Positions 25,341 through 34,097 of a DNA stretch of 46,338 nt are shown in pieces. The position numbers were made by a program, and so were the translations under genes. The DNA is from Acidilobaceae archaeon (GTDB lineage Archaea; Thermoproteota; Thermoprotei_A; Sulfolobales; Acidilobaceae): NCBI GenBank assembly GCA_027080775.1, contig JALWPV010000070.1, forward strand, positions 1-46,338. The letters run 5' to 3'. Below the pieces are notes generated by a model, which worked only from the letters and a program-made list of their open reading frames with translations, searched no databases and was not told the origin of the DNA. Position 1 is the stretch's first letter, and each line of letters starts with the position of its first letter.

Positions 25341-26846
25341 GTGCAGGGCTTGCCGGGGCAAGGCGGTGGAGCCAGCGGCCCTGGGAGGATCCCGGTCAGC
25401 GAGGGCGAGTACAGGCTACTCCAAGCCCTAGCAAGGGCCGGGGTCTCCCGGGGGAGCCTCGAGGAGCTCGAGAGGGCCACGGGCATCCCCAGGTCTAGCA
25501 TAGCGAGCCTCGCCGCCCTGCTGGCTGAGAAGGGTCTGGCGAGGGTGGAGGCCGTCGAGGAGGTCGAGTACAAGCCCAGCGAGAGGGGCAGGAGGATCCT
25601 CGAGGAGGGGGCCCCCGAGGAGAGGCTTGTGCGCCTCATAGCCGAGAGGGGCGGCGAGGCCGACCTGGCCAGCCTGGCTAGCACACTGGGCCCGGAGGCC
25701 GGCGTCGCCATTGGGGAGGCCAAGAGGCTGGGCCTCATAGAGGTCTCAGGCGGCAAGGCTAGGCTAGCAGTGGAGCCTGGGGAGGCCCTGGAGAGGGCAT
25801 CCCGCGTTAGGAGGCTCCTAGAGGCCCTCGCCCGGGGCGGGCGCCTCGAGCCCGAGGAGCTGGAGGCCCTCAAGAGGAGGGGGCTCGTGGAGGAGTCCAG
25901 GAGAAAGAGGCTCATCGTCGAGCTAGCCGCGAGCCCCCTGGAGGTGCTCTCGAGGGTCTCAGTCGAGATAGGCAGGCTGACCCACGAGATGCTGAAGAGC
26001 GGGGCGTGGAGGGGCCAGCCCTTCAGGGCCTACAACGTCAGGGCCGAGCCTCCGAGGGTGCTCCCGGCTAGGATGCACTTCCTAGCCGAGTTCATTGAGA
26101 TGCTGAGGGACATAATGAAGGAGATGGGATTCAGGGAGGTCAGGGGGCCCCTGGTGGAGCTTGAGCTATACAACTTCGACATGCTCTTCCAGGCCCAAGA
26201 CCACCCCGCCCGCGAGATACACGACACCCTCAAGATAGCGGAGCCCCGGGAAGCCAGCCTCGAGGGCCTCGAGAGCCTCCTGGAGAGGGTCGGCAGGGTC
26301 CACGAGAGGGGCTGGGGCTACAAGTGGGACCCCAGGGTTGCGGCCAGGCTAGTGCTCAGGAGCCAGACGACCAGCGTCTCAGCCAGGCTCCTAGCCTCGA
26401 GGCCCCCAGAGCCCCTGAGGGCCTTCACGATAGGCAGGGTCTTCAGGAGCGACACCGTCGACGCCACCCACCTACCCCAGTTCCACCAGCTAGACGGCGT
26501 CGAGGGCTGGAGCGGCTACACCTTCAGGGACCTACTCGGCACCCTGAAGGAGATAAGCGAGCGCCTCGGCCTCGAGGTCAGGTTCAAGCCCGCCTACTTC
26601 CCCTTCACCGAGCCAAGCGTCGAGGGCTACGCCCACATGCCCGGCGGGGGCTGGGTGGAGCTGTTCGGCGCCGGCCTCTTCAGGCCCGAGGTGCTCGAGA
26701 TGGCGGGCGTGGACTACCCCGTCGGGGCGTGGGGCCTAGGCGTGGAGAGGCTGGCAGCCGCCTACTACGGCATAAGGGACATCAGGCTCCTCTACACGAG
26801 GGACTACGACTACATCAGGTCCATGCCCGCTAGGAGGGGGTGGTAG
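25341..26846 (+). CDS. pheS: phenylalanyl-tRNA synthetase alpha subunit
   Basis: A 501-residue class II catalytic subunit. Two N-terminal winged-helix DNA-binding-like domains (about 1-170) are typical of archaeal/eukaryotic PheS. The class II core shows RSQTTSVSAR (motif 2 strand), GRVFRSDTVDATHLPQFHQ, and motif 3 GAWGLGVERLA. GTG start at 25341. The gene is coupled to pheT, three bases downstream. Confidence 0.95.
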   Translation: MQGLPGQGGGASGPGRIPVSEGEYRLLQALARAGVSRGSLEELERATGIPRSSIASLAALLAEKGLARVEAVEEVEYKPSERGRRILEEGAPEERLVRLIAERGGEADLASLASTLGPEAGVAIGEAKRLGLIEVSGGKARLAVEPGEALERASRVRRLLEALARGGRLEPEELEALKRRGLVEESRRKRLIVELAASPLEVLSRVSVEIGRLTHEMLKSGAWRGQPFRAYNVRAEPPRVLPARMHFLAEFIEMLRDIMKEMGFREVRGPLVELELYNFDMLFQAQDHPAREIHDTLKIAEPREASLEGLESLLERVGRVHERGWGYKWDPRVAARLVLRSQTTSVSARLLASRPPEPLRAFTIGRVFRSDTVDATHLPQFHQLDGVEGWSGYTFRDLLGTLKEISERLGLEVRFKPAYFPFTEPSVEGYAHMPGGGWVELFGAGLFRPEVLEMAGVDYPVGAWGLGVERLAAAYYGIRDIRLLYTRDYDYIRSMPARRGW

Positions 26847-26849
26847 CCT

Positions 26850-28529
26850 GTGCCAGTCCTCAGGTTCAAGGCCGAGAGGCTCATGAGCCTCATAGGCTTG
26901 AAGGACCACGCCGCCCTTGAGGACGTGGCCTTCAGGCTCAAAGGCGAGCTCGAGTGGGGCCCGGAGGGGGAGGTCTACATAGAGCTGAACCCCGACAGGC
27001 CCGACATGTACATAGGCGAGGGCTTCGCGAGGGCGGCCCGCGGGCTCCTCGGCTTCGAGGCGGGCTACACTAGGCCCGAGGCCGTCGAGTCGGGCGTCGA
27101 GGTCACGGCCCGGGGGGTCGAGACGAGGCCCTACATAGCCGCGGCCGTGGTATACAACGTTAACGTGGACGAGGAGTACCTCGAGGAGCTGGTCCAGTTC
27201 CAGGAGAAGCTACACGACACTATCGGGAGGAGGCGGAGGAAGGTGGCGATAGGCTTCCACGACCTATCCAAGCTACCCAGCAAGAGGATAGAGTACAGGC
27301 TAGTGGACATAGCCGAGGCCAGGATGGTGCCCCTACACGGCGACTCGGAGGTAACAGTGGAGCGCGTCCTCGAGGAGACCGAGCAGGGGAGGAGGTACGG
27401 CTCGATCTCGCTAGCCGGGCATAAGCACCCGGCGCTCCTCGCCGGGGGCGTGATCATAGCCCTGCCCCCCGTGATCAACTCCGAGGTGACCAGGGTCGAG
27501 CCCGGCACGAGGGACCTATTCATAGACGTGACGGGCACGGACGCTGCCGCCGTGCTCTCAACGCTCGAGGTGATAGTTGCGGGCCTCTCCGAGAGGCCCG
27601 GCGCCAGGGTGGGCCTAGTCAAGGTAGACGCCCCCAAGGTGAGGGGGGTCACCCCCAGGCTCGAGTCGAGGCGCATGGAGGTGGGAGCCTCCTGGGCCTC
27701 GGGTGTCCTAGGCGTTGAGCTTGGCCCCGGGGAACTCGCTAGGCTCCTCTCGAGGGCCAGGTTCAACGCCGCCCCCAGGGGGGACGGCGACACCGTGGAG
27801 GTGGAGGTGCCCCCCTACAGGGTCGACGTGCTGGGCCCAATCGACCTTGTTGAGGACGCCGCTATGATGATGGGCTACGACGCCCTCGAGCCGGAGCTAC
27901 CGCAACTGAGGACCCGGGGGAGCCTGGACAGCCTCACACTCCTGGCGAGGGAGCTGAGGAAGCTAGCCGTGGGCCTAGGCTTCACGGAGGCTATGCAGAT
28001 GGTCCTAACGAGCCCTAGGGCCGTGGAGGCGCTGGGGCTCTCGGGGGCAGCGGTTAGGGTAGCGAACCCCGTGCAGGTCGAGTACAGCGTGCTCAGGCCG
28101 TCCCTGGCGGTGTCCCTCCTCCAGTTCCTAGCTGAGAACCAGCACGCCGAGAAGCCCGTGAGGGTCTTCGAGGTCGGCGAGGTCGTCTGGAGAGAGGGTG
28201 GCGGCGTGGCCGAGGACTACAGGGCGGCGCTAGCCTTCATGGGGGAGGAGGCCAGCTTCGAGGACGTCCAGGCTCCACTGTACTCTATACTCAGGATATT
28301 AGGGGTAGCGTTTAACGCCGAGGAGGCCGAGCTGCCCTGGGCGATACCCGGCAGGGCTGCTAGGCTGCTCGACGCCGAGGGCGGGGAGCTGGCATGGCTG
28401 GGCGAGGTGCACCCGAGGGTGCTGGAGGCCCTGGGGATAGAGTACCCCGTAGCCCTGGCAGAGGTGAGCCTCTCAGCGATGGCGGGGGGCTCTGGGAGGT
28501 TCAGGATACGAGGCCACGCTACGAGATAG
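26850..28529 (+). CDS. pheT: phenylalanyl-tRNA synthetase beta subunit
   Basis: A 559-residue archaeal-length beta subunit with the B3/B4 editing region (FIDVTGTDAAAVLSTLEVI), the B5 DNA-binding-like domain (YRVDVLGPIDLVEDAAMMMGYD, key part) and the B6/B7 catalytic-like core ending in GEVHPRVLEALGIEYPVALAE. The tail after AEVSLSAMAGG is about 13 extra residues, longer than I expect for the family, and lies in the overlap with mptA. GTG start at 26850. Confidence 0.94.
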   Translation: MPVLRFKAERLMSLIGLKDHAALEDVAFRLKGELEWGPEGEVYIELNPDRPDMYIGEGFARAARGLLGFEAGYTRPEAVESGVEVTARGVETRPYIAAAVVYNVNVDEEYLEELVQFQEKLHDTIGRRRRKVAIGFHDLSKLPSKRIEYRLVDIAEARMVPLHGDSEVTVERVLEETEQGRRYGSISLAGHKHPALLAGGVIIALPPVINSEVTRVEPGTRDLFIDVTGTDAAAVLSTLEVIVAGLSERPGARVGLVKVDAPKVRGVTPRLESRRMEVGASWASGVLGVELGPGELARLLSRARFNAAPRGDGDTVEVEVPPYRVDVLGPIDLVEDAAMMMGYDALEPELPQLRTRGSLDSLTLLARELRKLAVGLGFTEAMQMVLTSPRAVEALGLSGAAVRVANPVQVEYSVLRPSLAVSLLQFLAENQHAEKPVRVFEVGEVVWREGGGVAEDYRAALAFMGEEASFEDVQAPLYSILRILGVAFNAEEAELPWAIPGRAARLLDAEGGELAWLGEVHPRVLEALGIEYPVALAEVSLSAMAGGSGRFRIRGHATR

Positions 28530-29341
28530 GCCTCGACCAGGTGGGCTTCAGGGGCGTGAAGCTGAGGGCCACCATCGAGAGCCCCCTGGGCCCCCTCCAG
28601 CTCGACCTAACCGTGGACGCCCTCATAGACCTAGACCCAAGGCAGAGGGGGGCCCACCTATCCAGGAACATAGAGGCCCTAGCCGACGCCGTGGTCGAGG
28701 CCAGCAAGGCCGGGAGCATAGAGGAGCTACTGGAGGCCGCCGCCGAGAGGCTCCTCGAGAGGCACCCCTACGCCTCGAGGGCCTACGTGAGGGCCAGGAC
28801 CACCTACCACATCGAGATAGAGCTGCCGGAGGCAGGCCTCAGGGGCCTCGAGCCGGTGGAAGTGGTGGTGAGCGTCTCGAGGGAGAGGGGCGGCGCCTCC
28901 AGGAGGAGGGTCGAGGTCGCAATCGCAGGCATGAGCGTCTGCCCGAGCGCAGCCACGACCACCTCGGCCATGCTCGGGACCCCGAGGGAGACTAGCCCGA
29001 GCCACGCGCAGAGGGTGATAGTGAGGGGCTTCATAGAGACTGGGGGCGAGATGGTTAGGATAGAGGATGTGGCGAGGATCCTCTCCCGCGCCCCCTCGGC
29101 GCCCGCATTCACGCTCCTCAAGAGGGAGCAGGAGGGCCGCCTGGTCATCCACGCCTTCAGGAACCAGAAGTTCGCCGAGGACATAGCGAGGGACGCCCTC
29201 TGCGGCCTCGCCAGGCTAGCCCTGGACTGCTGCCCCGACGCCCTGGTGGGCGTGGAGGTGGACAGCATGGAGAGCATCCACCCGCACAACGTCTACGTGA
29301 GGAAGGCCTTCAGGGCCCGCGAGGCCGGGGGCCTCTGCTAG
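28394..29341 (+). CDS. mptA: GTP cyclohydrolase MptA/FolE2 type
   Basis: A GTP cyclohydrolase of the MptA/FolE2 family, which opens GTP on the way to pterin cofactors or archaeosine. Signatures are VQDTRPRYEIGLDQVGFRGVK near the start (key part), GMSVCPSAATTT with the metal-binding cysteine, SPSHAQRV, and the terminal SIHPHNVYVRKAF. The conserved N-terminus begins at about 28499, still inside pheT, and the only canonical start before it is ATG 28394, giving a 136-base overlap with pheT and a 35-residue unaligned leader. GTG 28541 would delete conserved residues. The true start may be non-canonical. Confidence 0.85.
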   Translation: MAGRGAPEGAGGPGDRVPRSPGRGEPLSDGGGLWEVQDTRPRYEIGLDQVGFRGVKLRATIESPLGPLQLDLTVDALIDLDPRQRGAHLSRNIEALADAVVEASKAGSIEELLEAAAERLLERHPYASRAYVRARTTYHIEIELPEAGLRGLEPVEVVVSVSRERGGASRRRVEVAIAGMSVCPSAATTTSAMLGTPRETSPSHAQRVIVRGFIETGGEMVRIEDVARILSRAPSAPAFTLLKREQEGRLVIHAFRNQKFAEDIARDALCGLARLALDCCPDALVGVEVDSMESIHPHNVYVRKAFRAREAGGLC

Positions 29342-29882
29342 CCTCGAGGTCGAACTCTATCCTGAGGAGGGCCTCGTACCTCCCCACAACCCTGGCCCCG
29401 AACTTCATGGCCAGCCTGTAGGCGGCCCTGTTATCAACCATTATGTAGCCGTAGAGCTTCTTGAAGCCGCACATCCTCGAGGCCTCCAGTATCGCCTTTC
29501 CAAGGGCAGTGCCGACCCCCTGGCCCTGGAACTCCTCGAGAACCGCTATGCCGGACTCAGCGTAGCCCCTCTCGTCGCCCACAGCCTCTGCCACACCGAC
29601 TATCCTGCCGTCGGGGGCCTCCGCTACGACAACGACCGCTCGGGCGTTGCTGAGGAGGGAGTCGACGTAGGGGTCGAAGTACCTGACTATAGCGAAGAAC
29701 CTCGTGTATATAGTCTCGAGGCTCAGGCTCTCGTAGAACCTGATGAGCGCATCCCTATCCCTCCTGCAGGCCGTCCTGATGGTGAGCCACACCCCCCGGG
29801 CCCTGTGGCGCCCCAGGATCCTGCCGCACCCGCAGGCCTCGCCGCTCACACGGGGGCCGCCCCCGCGGCTCGCGATCGCCAT
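29310..29882 (-). CDS. GNAT family N-acetyltransferase
   Basis: A 190-residue protein whose GNAT fold begins near VWLTIRTACRRDRDAL (residue 31). Motif A, which binds the acetyl-CoA pyrophosphate, is LEEFQGQGVGTALGKAI. YGYIMVDNRAAYRLAMKFGARVVG near the end is motif B. The first 30 residues (with CGCG) are outside the fold; GTG at 29792 is an alternative start. The 3' end overlaps mptA by 32 bases in convergent orientation. Target substrate unknown. Confidence 0.82.
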   Translation of the reverse strand: MAIASRGGGPRVSGEACGCGRILGRHRARGVWLTIRTACRRDRDALIRFYESLSLETIYTRFFAIVRYFDPYVDSLLSNARAVVVVAEAPDGRIVGVAEAVGDERGYAESGIAVLEEFQGQGVGTALGKAILEASRMCGFKKLYGYIMVDNRAAYRLAMKFGARVVGRYEALLRIEFDLEASRGPRPRGP

Positions 29883-29925
29883 ACAACCTTAAGTGGGGGA
29901 GGCCATTCTCATGTGTAGATATGGA

Positions 29926-29965
29926 GTTAAACTAAAATTGATTCTAACTAGAAGGTAGAGGTGGT
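29926..29965 (+). promoter_or_regulatory. promoter of the isolated unknown gene
   Basis: AGTTAAACTAAAATTGATT provides a TATA-like box about 40-45 bases before GTG 29974, and GGTAGAGGTGG provides a strong ribosome-binding site. AT content here is conspicuous against the GC-rich background. Confidence 0.5.
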
Positions 29966-29973
29966 ACAGAGCG

Positions 29974-30588
29974 GTGCCTCTGACAACCTTCGAGGAAGAG
30001 ATATACCTCAGGGCCCTCACGGGCAGGCTCGTAGGCATAGCTGTAGCAAAGCTCGGCGTCAACAAGCTCGCCGTGGTAGCGCCCAAGAACATCATATGCA
30101 GCAGCATAGCAACCGCCACAGAGGCAGCATTCCTAGACCACAGCGGCGGTGTCACATACCACTTCATGGTGGAGCTGAGCGGTAACGAGGATGAGATAGC
30201 AAAGAGGCTCAAGGAGTTCAACGCTCAGGCCGTGCTCCTACAGTTCGGCGGCGAGGACCCCATAGAGAAGGTGAAGGAGAGCTTCGTGAAGCTACTCAAG
30301 GCAATGGCTAAGGAGGGCGTGCCCGGAGCCATAGTATTCCACGTCAGGATATTCGCTGCGGGAGGCGTAGCCGAGGCCCTCAAGGACAGCGACATAGCAA
30401 ACTACCTAGAGTCAAAGGACCTATTCGTCTACACCGTAGGCTTCGACGAGGGCAAAGTCTATGTGAACAAGGTGAAGATAGAGGATGGCCAGACCAAGCT
30501 GGAGAAGATAGCGGAGTACCACGTCACCCTGGAGCACGCCGACCTACTCAACAGGAGCCTGAAGGACAGGAAGGTAACCTTCCAGTAA
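29974..30588 (+). CDS. hypothetical protein, no family recognised
   Basis: A 204-residue soluble protein I do not recognise. It is uniform in composition, acidic/basic balanced, with alternating strands and helices (LVGIAVAKLGVNKLAVVAPKN, IVFHVRIFAAGG, LFVYTVGFDEGKVYVNKVKI, key parts), no membrane segment and one cysteine. It stands alone with its own strong promoter and a bidirectional AT-rich terminator, and its codons are among the most optimal in the window, so it is probably well expressed. GTG start at 29974 is set by GGTAGAGGTGG. Confidence 0.75.
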   Translation: MPLTTFEEEIYLRALTGRLVGIAVAKLGVNKLAVVAPKNIICSSIATATEAAFLDHSGGVTYHFMVELSGNEDEIAKRLKEFNAQAVLLQFGGEDPIEKVKESFVKLLKAMAKEGVPGAIVFHVRIFAAGGVAEALKDSDIANYLESKDLFVYTVGFDEGKVYVNKVKIEDGQTKLEKIAEYHVTLEHADLLNRSLKDRKVTFQ

Positions 30589-30628
30589 CCGCCTTCTAAC
30601 TAGGTCTAACTAGGCTCCGCATACAACA

Positions 30629-30654
30629 CTTTTTAAATAAATATATTTTAAAAG
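30629..30654. terminator. AT-rich inverted repeat, probable bidirectional terminator
   Basis: A near-perfect inverted repeat running from CTTTTTAAATA to TATTTTAAAAG sits midway between two convergent genes. T-runs appear on both strands, as needed to end both transcripts. Confidence 0.55.
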
Positions 30655-30686
30655 ATATTTCTTGTAGTCTTGGTATAGCCTTGACT

Positions 30687-31118
30687 CTAGGCGAGGCCGT
30701 GCTGTCTGAGTGCCTCCTCGAGGTTGCTCTTCATGTAGCGGTAGTAGAGGTAGCCTAGGAACGCTAGGGCCAGCCCCATCCAGGCGTTGAGCGCCATTAT
30801 GAGTAGCACGGCCCCGAGGAACCAGGGGGCGACTCTGGTCCTTCCCCTTATGATGGCCTCTTCACTCGATCCCTGCGACCCTCCTGTTATTGATAGGACA
30901 TACTCTATGGGGTCGCCGATCCTGTAGGCTCCCGGCTCCTCCCTCACCTTGACCCCTCGGCTCCTGAGGGTGGAGGCCACCCCGCTGAGGGCCTCCACAG
31001 TGCCCCCGTAGGTCTTGGAGTCGAAGTAGAGCAGGTCCTCGACCGTCAGTGCTATGACGAAGACTATGATCGCTATGACGATGTTATAGGTTATCCCGCC
31101 TATGTAGGCTCCATACAA
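30687..31118 (-). CDS. small membrane protein, unknown
   Basis: A 143-residue protein with one N-terminal membrane helix (NIVIAIIVFVIALTV), a soluble middle of about 60 residues, and two C-terminal helices (FLGAVLLIMALNAWMGLALAFLGYLYY region). The middle resembles no domain I know. TTG start at 31118; a CTTATTATCC box lies about 35 bases upstream. Function not assignable. Confidence 0.6.
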   Translation of the reverse strand: MYGAYIGGITYNIVIAIIVFVIALTVEDLLYFDSKTYGGTVEALSGVASTLRSRGVKVREEPGAYRIGDPIEYVLSITGGSQGSSEEAIIRGRTRVAPWFLGAVLLIMALNAWMGLALAFLGYLYYRYMKSNLEEALRQHGLA

Positions 31119-31169
31119 ACCCTTGACCCCAGGGGCACGCGGGGCCCCAGGATAATAAGGGTGGGGCTC

Positions 31170-32126
31170 CTAGCCCCGCGTGCACTCCCTGATGGCCCCG
31201 TATAGCTTGGAGGCGACCCTGGAGATCTCGTCGGCCCCCTCGACGGCGTCCCTGAGGTGCTCGAGGCCCCCGAGGCCTCTACTGTATGCCACGGCTATGG
31301 CGGCTGCCATCGAGGCTATGCTATCACTATCGCCCCCTAGGCTCAGGGCGTTCAGCACCGCCTTCAGCGGGTCGCCCCGGGCCCTTGCGTGGGCGTATAT
31401 CGCTGCGGGGACGCTCTCGTGGCCGGGCGCGCCGTTGCCAAGGGCGTCGACGACCTCCCGGGGGGTGGGGTCGGAGCCGAGTAGGCCCTCCACCCTCCCG
31501 AGGGCGGTCTTGAACTCCCGCGTCTTGGCTTGGCCCATGAGCACCCCTGGGAGCCTCACTGGCTCGACGCCGCTGAGGGAGTAGTGGATCGCCAGCGCCT
31601 GGATCCTCGCGGCCTCCACGCCTATGGGGTGGGCGTGCGTCACTATGGCCTGCTCCCCAGCCGCCCTCCAGACTGCCTGGGTGTCGGGGTGGTAGAAGAG
31701 GGCCACCGGCGCCACCCTTATGGCGGCCCCGTTGCCCATGTTGCCGCCCTCGTAGACCTCGAGGACTGCCTTCTTCCAGGGGAACCCCTTGCGGAGGAGC
31801 TTGATCACCGCTATGGTACCGGCTCCATAGTAGCGTAGCTCATCCTCGATGCGGGCCTTGGCCATGAGCATCTCAGCCAGGTGCTCCTGGTCGACGCCGC
31901 ACCTCTCGGCCAGGGACTCCGCTACGATCAGAGTCATCTCTGTGTCGTCACTATAAGCGCAGTAGCCCCTGGGGGCAACGCACTCCAGCTCCCCGAGGCC
32001 CTCCAGCCATGCATCGAGGGGCTCGCGCCACTCGAACTCCAGGGGCAGGCCCAGGGCGTCCCCGACAGCCACCCCCATGAGGACCGACTCTACTACATCA
32101 CGAGTCAGAGTCTCCAGCAGAGGCAC
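31170..32126 (-). CDS. ADP-ribosylglycohydrolase family protein
   Basis: A 318-residue ARH-fold hydrolase that would remove ADP-ribose from proteins or small molecules using two Mg ions. Metal-binding segments are GDALG (22-26), YSDDTEMT (58-65) with the aspartate pair, NMGNGAAIRVAP, HAHP, and GGDSDSIASM near residue 265. All key acids are intact. GTG start at 32126 with TGGAGG immediately upstream; it diverges from the AIR-synthase-like gene. Confidence 0.88.
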   Translation of the reverse strand: MPLLETLTRDVVESVLMGVAVGDALGLPLEFEWREPLDAWLEGLGELECVAPRGYCAYSDDTEMTLIVAESLAERCGVDQEHLAEMLMAKARIEDELRYYGAGTIAVIKLLRKGFPWKKAVLEVYEGGNMGNGAAIRVAPVALFYHPDTQAVWRAAGEQAIVTHAHPIGVEAARIQALAIHYSLSGVEPVRLPGVLMGQAKTREFKTALGRVEGLLGSDPTPREVVDALGNGAPGHESVPAAIYAHARARGDPLKAVLNALSLGGDSDSIASMAAAIAVAYSRGLGGLEHLRDAVEGADEISRVASKLYGAIRECTRG

Positions 32127-32202
32127 ACCTCCAGCCCCGCCAGGCGCCCTCGGGGGTCTAATTGGTGTGCCCTATACCACCAGCCCGCCCGGGGGCGGCT
32201 CG

Positions 32203-33234
32203 TTGGGGTTCACGGGGAAGCTGCCGCCGGAGGTGCTCGAGTCCATAGTCTATAGGCGGCTCGGGCTGCGCGACCCAGCCGTCGCTGTGGGGCCCTCGTA
32301 CGGCGAGGACGCCGCGGTAATCGAGGCTGGCTGGGGTAGGGTGATAGTGGCCCACAGCGACCCCGTGACGGCGGCGGAGCGCTACGCGGGCTGGCTCGCG
32401 GTTAACGTGGCGGCGAACGACGTCGCAGCGCAGGGGGCCAGGCCGAGGTGGCTCCTCATGGTGATACTCCTACCCGAGGACTCGGGCCCCAGGCTGCTCG
32501 AGGAGATAGCCAGCCAGGCCGACCGAGCCGCCCGCGGCATAGGGGCCATGATCGTTGGGGGCCATACGGAGGCGGCCCCAGGACTCGGTCGCCCCATCGT
32601 GGTGGCGACAGCGATGGGCCTCGCCCCCAGGGAGTCAGTGGCGAGGACCTCGGGGGCGAGGCCCGGGGACCTCGTCATCATGACTAAGACGGCGGCGGTC
32701 GAGGGCACCGCGATACTGGCGAGCGATTACCGGGGGGAGCTGGCGAGGCGGGGCGTCCCCCGGGACGTGCTGGCTAGGGCGGAGGGCTTCATCTGGAGGG
32801 TGAGTGTTGTACCCGAGGCCCTGGCACTCGCGGGAAGGGGCCTCGTGGACGCGATGCACGACCCCACGGAGGGCGGGATCCTCGGGGGCGCTGCCGAGAT
32901 GGCGTACGCCTCCGGGGTGCGGGTCAGGCTCTACGAGGACCGGGTACCGGTCGCCCCGGAGACCCGGGTGGTGGCGGGGGCCCTAGGCGTCGACCCCCTG
33001 AGGCTCATAAGCAGTGGGAGCCTCCTCGCCGCCGTGCCCCGCGGCCTAGCCGGGGAGGCCCTCGAGGCCCTCGGGGGGCTGGGCGTGAATGCCGCCGTAG
33101 TAGGGGAGGTGCTCGACTCCGGCAGGGCGGGCCTGGAGCTCGTGCGCCGCGACGGTTCTAGGGTCGAGGTGCCGAGGCACGTGCCCGACGAAATCTACAG
33201 GCTCCCGCCGCCGGGGGAGGGTGGAGGCGCTTGA
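32203..33234 (+). CDS. AIR synthase/HypE superfamily protein
   Basis: An ATP-binding protein of the PurM/HypE/ThiL/SelD superfamily. The Gly/Asp-rich ATP motif is SYGEDAAVIE, followed by HSDPVTAAERYAG, VNVAANDVAAQGA, MIVGGHTEAAPG and DPTEGGILGG. It lacks the C-terminal Cys-containing tail of true HypE, so hydrogenase maturation is unlikely. The frame is open upstream to 32077 across the divergent ARH start; TTG 32203 after GGGGGCGG is the best start (343 residues), GTG 32167 an alternative. Its last bases (TTGA) overlap the EamA start. Confidence 0.78.
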   Translation: MGFTGKLPPEVLESIVYRRLGLRDPAVAVGPSYGEDAAVIEAGWGRVIVAHSDPVTAAERYAGWLAVNVAANDVAAQGARPRWLLMVILLPEDSGPRLLEEIASQADRAARGIGAMIVGGHTEAAPGLGRPIVVATAMGLAPRESVARTSGARPGDLVIMTKTAAVEGTAILASDYRGELARRGVPRDVLARAEGFIWRVSVVPEALALAGRGLVDAMHDPTEGGILGGAAEMAYASGVRVRLYEDRVPVAPETRVVAGALGVDPLRLISSGSLLAAVPRGLAGEALEALGGLGVNAAVVGEVLDSGRAGLELVRRDGSRVEVPRHVPDEIYRLPPPGEGGGA

Positions 33235-34097
33235 GGAGGGCCCTACTCACGGGCTCGATCCTCCTCGTGGGGACGACCCTCCTCTGGGGGACGAGCTTCC
33301 CGGCGATAAAGTACACGGTGACCAGGATAGGCCCCCTAACCTACGTCTGGGTGCGCTCCCTCATAGCGGCGGCGGGCCTCTCCCCCTACCTGGCATACGC
33401 CGCCCTCAGGGGGCGCCCGCTGAGGGCCAGCCTTGAGGGGGGCCTCGCCACGGGGGTGGCGTTCGCGGTGGGCCTCTGGCTCCAGGGCTGGGGCACCCGC
33501 TACACCACGGCGAGTAACTCGGCCTTCATAACGGGGCTTAACACGGTCTTCGTCCACATATACACGGCCATAGTCGAGAGGGACTACAGCCCGGGCCTCG
33601 CAGCCTCCCTGGCCATGGCTCTAGCTGGCCTATACCTCCTAACCAGGCCCGAGGGGGGCCTGGGGCTGGGCGACGCGCTAGTCCTGCTGGGGGCCGTGGC
33701 CTGGGCCGCCCAGATAATACTGGTGGACCGCTACGCCCGCGGCTCCGACCCGGTGGCGTTCACGTTCGCCGAGATGCTGCCAAGCATAGCCCTCGCCCTC
33801 CCCGCCCTGGCGGTCGAGGGGCCCCCACGCCTGGATCCCGGGCTCCTCCTAGTGCTAGCCTACCTAGGCCTCGCCTGTGCGGACGCCGCATTCATACTCC
33901 AGGTGATGGGGCAGAAGAGGGTGCCCCCAGCCCTCGCCGCCCTAATATTCCTCCTTGAGCCGGTATTCGCCGCGGTGTTCTCAGCCGCACTCCTAGGGGA
34001 GAGATTCACGGGGGGCCAGCTGGCCGGGATGGCGCTGATAATAGCCGGTATAGCCGCCTCAGAGGAGGCCTACAGGCCCCGGGGAGCCAGGGGTTGA
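33231..34097 (+). CDS. EamA/DMT-superfamily transporter
   Basis: A 288-residue integral membrane protein with about ten helices in two EamA repeats. The first repeat opens with LVGTTLLWGTSFPAIKYTV and the second with GDALVLLGAVAWAAQIILVDRYA. LEPVFAAVFSAALLGE marks the conserved last-but-two helix. Such carriers export amino acids or other metabolites; the cargo is unknown. TTG 33231 overlaps the previous stop (TTGA), implying coupled translation. Confidence 0.87.
   Translation: MRRALLTGSILLVGTTLLWGTSFPAIKYTVTRIGPLTYVWVRSLIAAAGLSPYLAYAALRGRPLRASLEGGLATGVAFAVGLWLQGWGTRYTTASNSAFITGLNTVFVHIYTAIVERDYSPGLAASLAMALAGLYLLTRPEGGLGLGDALVLLGAVAWAAQIILVDRYARGSDPVAFTFAEMLPSIALALPALAVEGPPRLDPGLLLVLAYLGLACADAAFILQVMGQKRVPPALAALIFLLEPVFAAVFSAALLGERFTGGQLAGMALIIAGIAASEEAYRPRGARG

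Noticed and set aside
18282-29341. A ribosomal-protein or enolase gene expected beside MEMO in some archaea
   Set aside because: None is encoded in this window; the gene upstream is a tRNA.
32077-32202. Upstream extension of the AIR-synthase-like gene
   Set aside because: It would overlap the divergent glycohydrolase start and adds Gly/Pro-rich residues unlike the family.
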